Part shown: in pieces, positions 58,101 to 60,000 of the stretch | How the letters are laid out: each line of letters begins with the position of its first letter | Position numbering within the stretch: position 1 is the stretch's first letter | Assembly: GCF_029227915.1 (NCBI RefSeq) | Contig: NC_079882.1 | Span: forward strand, 12,216,001-12,276,000 | From: Hydractinia symbiolongicarpus | Lineage: Eukaryota > Cnidaria > Hydrozoa > Anthoathecata > Hydractiniidae | Reading direction: 5' to 3' | Length of the DNA: 60,000 bases | Program-made: the position numbers and the translations under genes | The notes under the pieces: generated by a model | The model's database searches: none | Seen by the model: only the letters and a program-made list of their open reading frames with translations | Told to the model about the DNA's origin: nothing

Positions 58101-58808
58101 CGAGCAATGCGTAGCATATGTTTGGTTTCAAGACTTCATCGCTTATACCAAAAACGTGAGGGCAACTTAATCCTCCTTTTAGCGAGCATTCCTGTTAGCT
58201 AGCATTTACACGATCAAATTGCATGAATATCGGACATGTGGGATGTTGCATGTGAAACGAGCGTGGAGCAATAAAACTACAAATAATGGATTAGCCTCCT
58301 GTCCACCTCGGATAATACTTTAATCTAGTGATATCAAAACAGACCGTTAGATAAACCTGTTTATCTAAAATTCAGACGATTCCGATGTAGATACAAAGAT
58401 ACGTAACGTGCCTACCTGCACCTTTCCTTTGGTGGCTACGAAACATACAAAATTTACAAAACGAGAATAGCGGAGATATTCTTGCATGAATAAGTTCTGT
58501 ACATATTACATCATACTTCCATTAATAAACTTCAATATGAAACAACTATATATAGGTGAAGATGAATTTGTGAAAATATGTCGTGATAAGATTAACGTGA
58601 TCACTTGAAAACGAAAACATGGAGAGGACGTGGAGGTGCGCACATATTTTTATCCTTCTCCAGATATGATGTACCTATCAGCTCTTTAAAACGATCGATT
58701 TCCTACTTATACATGCAATGCTTGGGTTAGCGAGACACAGTTGATGTCTTGTCACGTCTTTTAGTGAGACACGTGTCCAGCAACAACCCCTTAGTGTAAG
58801 GCACTCGA
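55134..58808. other. Intergenic region upstream of the SNRNP35 3' end
   Basis: AT-rich with no convincing gene. A possible MITE lies at 56579-56670. Open frames at 56239-56460, 57351-57584 and 57546-57818 lack family features and are not called. Confidence 0.5.
56579..56670. repeat. Possible relative of the MITE at 27461
   Basis: GCAATCTCGTTCCCAGGGG at the left and CAACCGGGGACGAGGATGAA at the right form a loose inverted pair, like the ends of the 27461-27605 element. Weak on its own. Confidence 0.35.
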
Positions 58809-59369
58809 TCACCTTCGATATCTTTTAGCATAATTGTCTCTCGATTCACGAAAATCCGTCTTACGGTTATTAACTTCACGGGACCGATCATTATGTTGAC
58901 TATTAATACTACGTGACCGATCACTCATTGTTCTAAAATCTCTTTTAAACCCACTTTGTGAATGGTTGTTGTGTTTGGAACCTAAAACAACAGAATTTAA
59001 AGTGATCGGTCTTCGAAAAGGCCGTTCTATCCCACCAAATCGAAGCTGCCCAGATTCTTTTTTCCCACCAAAACCACCGCCGAATCGTCTAGGCATCCAC
59101 CCAGGTAATAATCTCTCACATTCGGAATCAGCGACAATCTGATTACCATCAATAAGTAAGCCTTTCGACTCTCTTAGCGCGTGTCGAGCATCGCGTTCGA
59201 TTTTATATTCGACAAATGCGTAACCACGGCTGATTCCGGATATAACGTCGCGTATTAAACGGCATTTTTCCAAATCTCCAAACCTTGAAAATATTCTGCT
59301 GAGAGTTGCTTCATTTGTGTTTTTCGACAAATGCCGGATCATCAATGTTTTCGTCGGATCCCCTACCAC
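58809..59369 (-). CDS. SNRNP35: U11/U12 small nuclear ribonucleoprotein 35 kDa protein, terminal exon
   Basis: A protein of the minor (U12-type) spliceosome's U11/U12 di-snRNP. This exon gives 186 residues to the stop at 58809-58811. The RRM spans about residues 6-80 (TKTLMIRHLSKNTNEATLSR; RNP1-like RGYAFVEY). It is followed by the family-specific block PRRFGGGFGGKKESGQLRFG and an Arg/Ser/Asp-rich tail (SDRSRSINSQHNDRSRE). The open frame begins GTG, not ATG, immediately after TTATTCAG, a good acceptor, so the N-terminal exon (about 45-50 residues in the family) lies further right. I could not find it before 60000. A GTAAGT at 59486 follows sequence that does not encode the expected N-terminus. 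Confidence 0.88.
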   Translation of the reverse strand: MVGDPTKTLMIRHLSKNTNEATLSRIFSRFGDLEKCRLIRDVISGISRGYAFVEYKIERDARHALRESKGLLIDGNQIVADSECERLLPGWMPRRFGGGFGGKKESGQLRFGGIERPFRRPITLNSVVLGSKHNNHSQSGFKRDFRTMSDRSRSINSQHNDRSREVNNRKTDFRESRDNYAKRYRR

Positions 59370-59383
59370 CTGAATAAATAAAT

Positions 59384-60000
59384 AATTTATTTTACTTCAA
59401 ATAAAGACGTTAAATATTTACTGTCGGAAGAACTTTTATTTAATCTCAAATATTTCTTTTGATTTTGATGAACCGAAATTACTTACGATTTTGAAAATAT
59501 ACAAGTTTAGCTAACTTTTATTTGATCTTGCACATATAGTCTGTCGATTTCGTGAATTTTCGAAAAGAGCGCGAAAACCGCAATTAGTATATCGATTGAC
59601 GTTGTTTTATTTCAAAATGATGGAAAAAACGAAAACAGGAAGCCAAATTATCATGATTAAAAATGAAAGCTATTTATGTTAGCAAGTCAGAATTATCTTG
59701 CTGTTTGCCAGTCAGTCTAAAAATGATCGATACGCAGGTTATAGGCACTTTACTGCGAAGTGTATAGAAAGGTCTCTTGCTAAAAAGCATATTAATGGTA
59801 TAAAACAAGACTCGGCCCTAAACACACAGAAAATCTTCTTCAGGGTGAACTAAACCAGTATGTTCTTAAGTTAAAAATTTAGCGATCAAACTTGTTTCGA
59901 ATTTATTAGAAATCTGAAATAATTAGCTACCTATTTTTGGTTGAAAAAGAAAAACTTTCTATATATTATATCACATTACTCTTTCTTTTTTGGTAACTGC
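59384..60000. other. Upstream intron/5' region of SNRNP35
   Basis: AT-rich; no coding exon with the expected N-terminal sequence was found. It is probably an intron continuing past the window. Confidence 0.45.

Noticed and set aside
59487-59640. Upstream exon of SNRNP35 ending at ATC|GTAAGT
   Set aside because: None of the three frames encodes the expected N-terminal sequence and stops occur early; at best it is a non-coding exon.
1-60000. CRISPR arrays or bacterial operons
   Set aside because: No regularly spaced direct repeats of CRISPR type; the spliced metazoan genes show this is eukaryotic DNA.

Overview
This is a eukaryotic, AT-rich, intron-containing window. It most resembles a cnidarian, probably medusozoan, genome. 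The reasons are the transposon mix (degraded Polinton/adintovirus-like DNA, Helitrons, a HECT-carrying cut-and-paste transposon, LINE and copia remnants), GT-AG introns, and metazoan genes for a SAFB-type protein, a transglutaminase and U11/U12-35K. The taxon is inferred; no marker gene settles it.

Region 1 (1-15.3 kb) is a nested block of mobile DNA. A decayed Polinton/adintovirus-like element supplies broken genes: packaging ATPase, small membrane proteins, BRO-N protein, DDE integrase, a capsid-like fragment and several conserved virion-type proteins. A Helitron (4005-5667) interrupts one of these genes exactly. A 4.6-kb TIR transposon (7890-12535), probably of the IS3EU group, carries an intact DDE transposase and, tail-to-tail with it, a HECT ubiquitin-ligase gene. 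That transposon sits between the left (1-7.5 kb) and right (12.7-15.06 kb) Polinton pieces. The two pieces carry mostly different gene sets, so they may be halves of one element.

Region 2 (16.8-27 kb) is a minus-strand SAFB/SLTM-like gene: SAP domain, acidic region, RRM, long Arg/Glu-rich tail. I resolved ten exons with consistent phases (1,342 aa). A 5'-truncated LINE lies in one intron. Region 3 (27.9-50.2 kb) is a plus-strand transglutaminase gene with thirteen phase-consistent exons (705 aa) and a complete Cys-His-Asp triad. It is head-to-head with the SAFB-like gene across about 0.9 kb. Its introns hold a nearly intact-ended but internally deleted copia element (30428-33331) and a decayed SWIM-domain transposon whose inverted ends lie near 36.58 and 41.99 kb.

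Region 4 (50.2-60 kb) is sparse. It holds a possible tRNA-derived SINE, a small single-exon ankyrin-repeat gene (minus), a tandem pair of short Helitrons (54808-55133), a possible MITE, and the last exon of an SNRNP35 (U11/U12-35K) gene on the minus strand. The host genes point to RNA processing (SAFB-like, SNRNP35) and protein cross-linking (transglutaminase), with no operon-like relationship. No tRNA, rRNA or CRISPR array was recognised.
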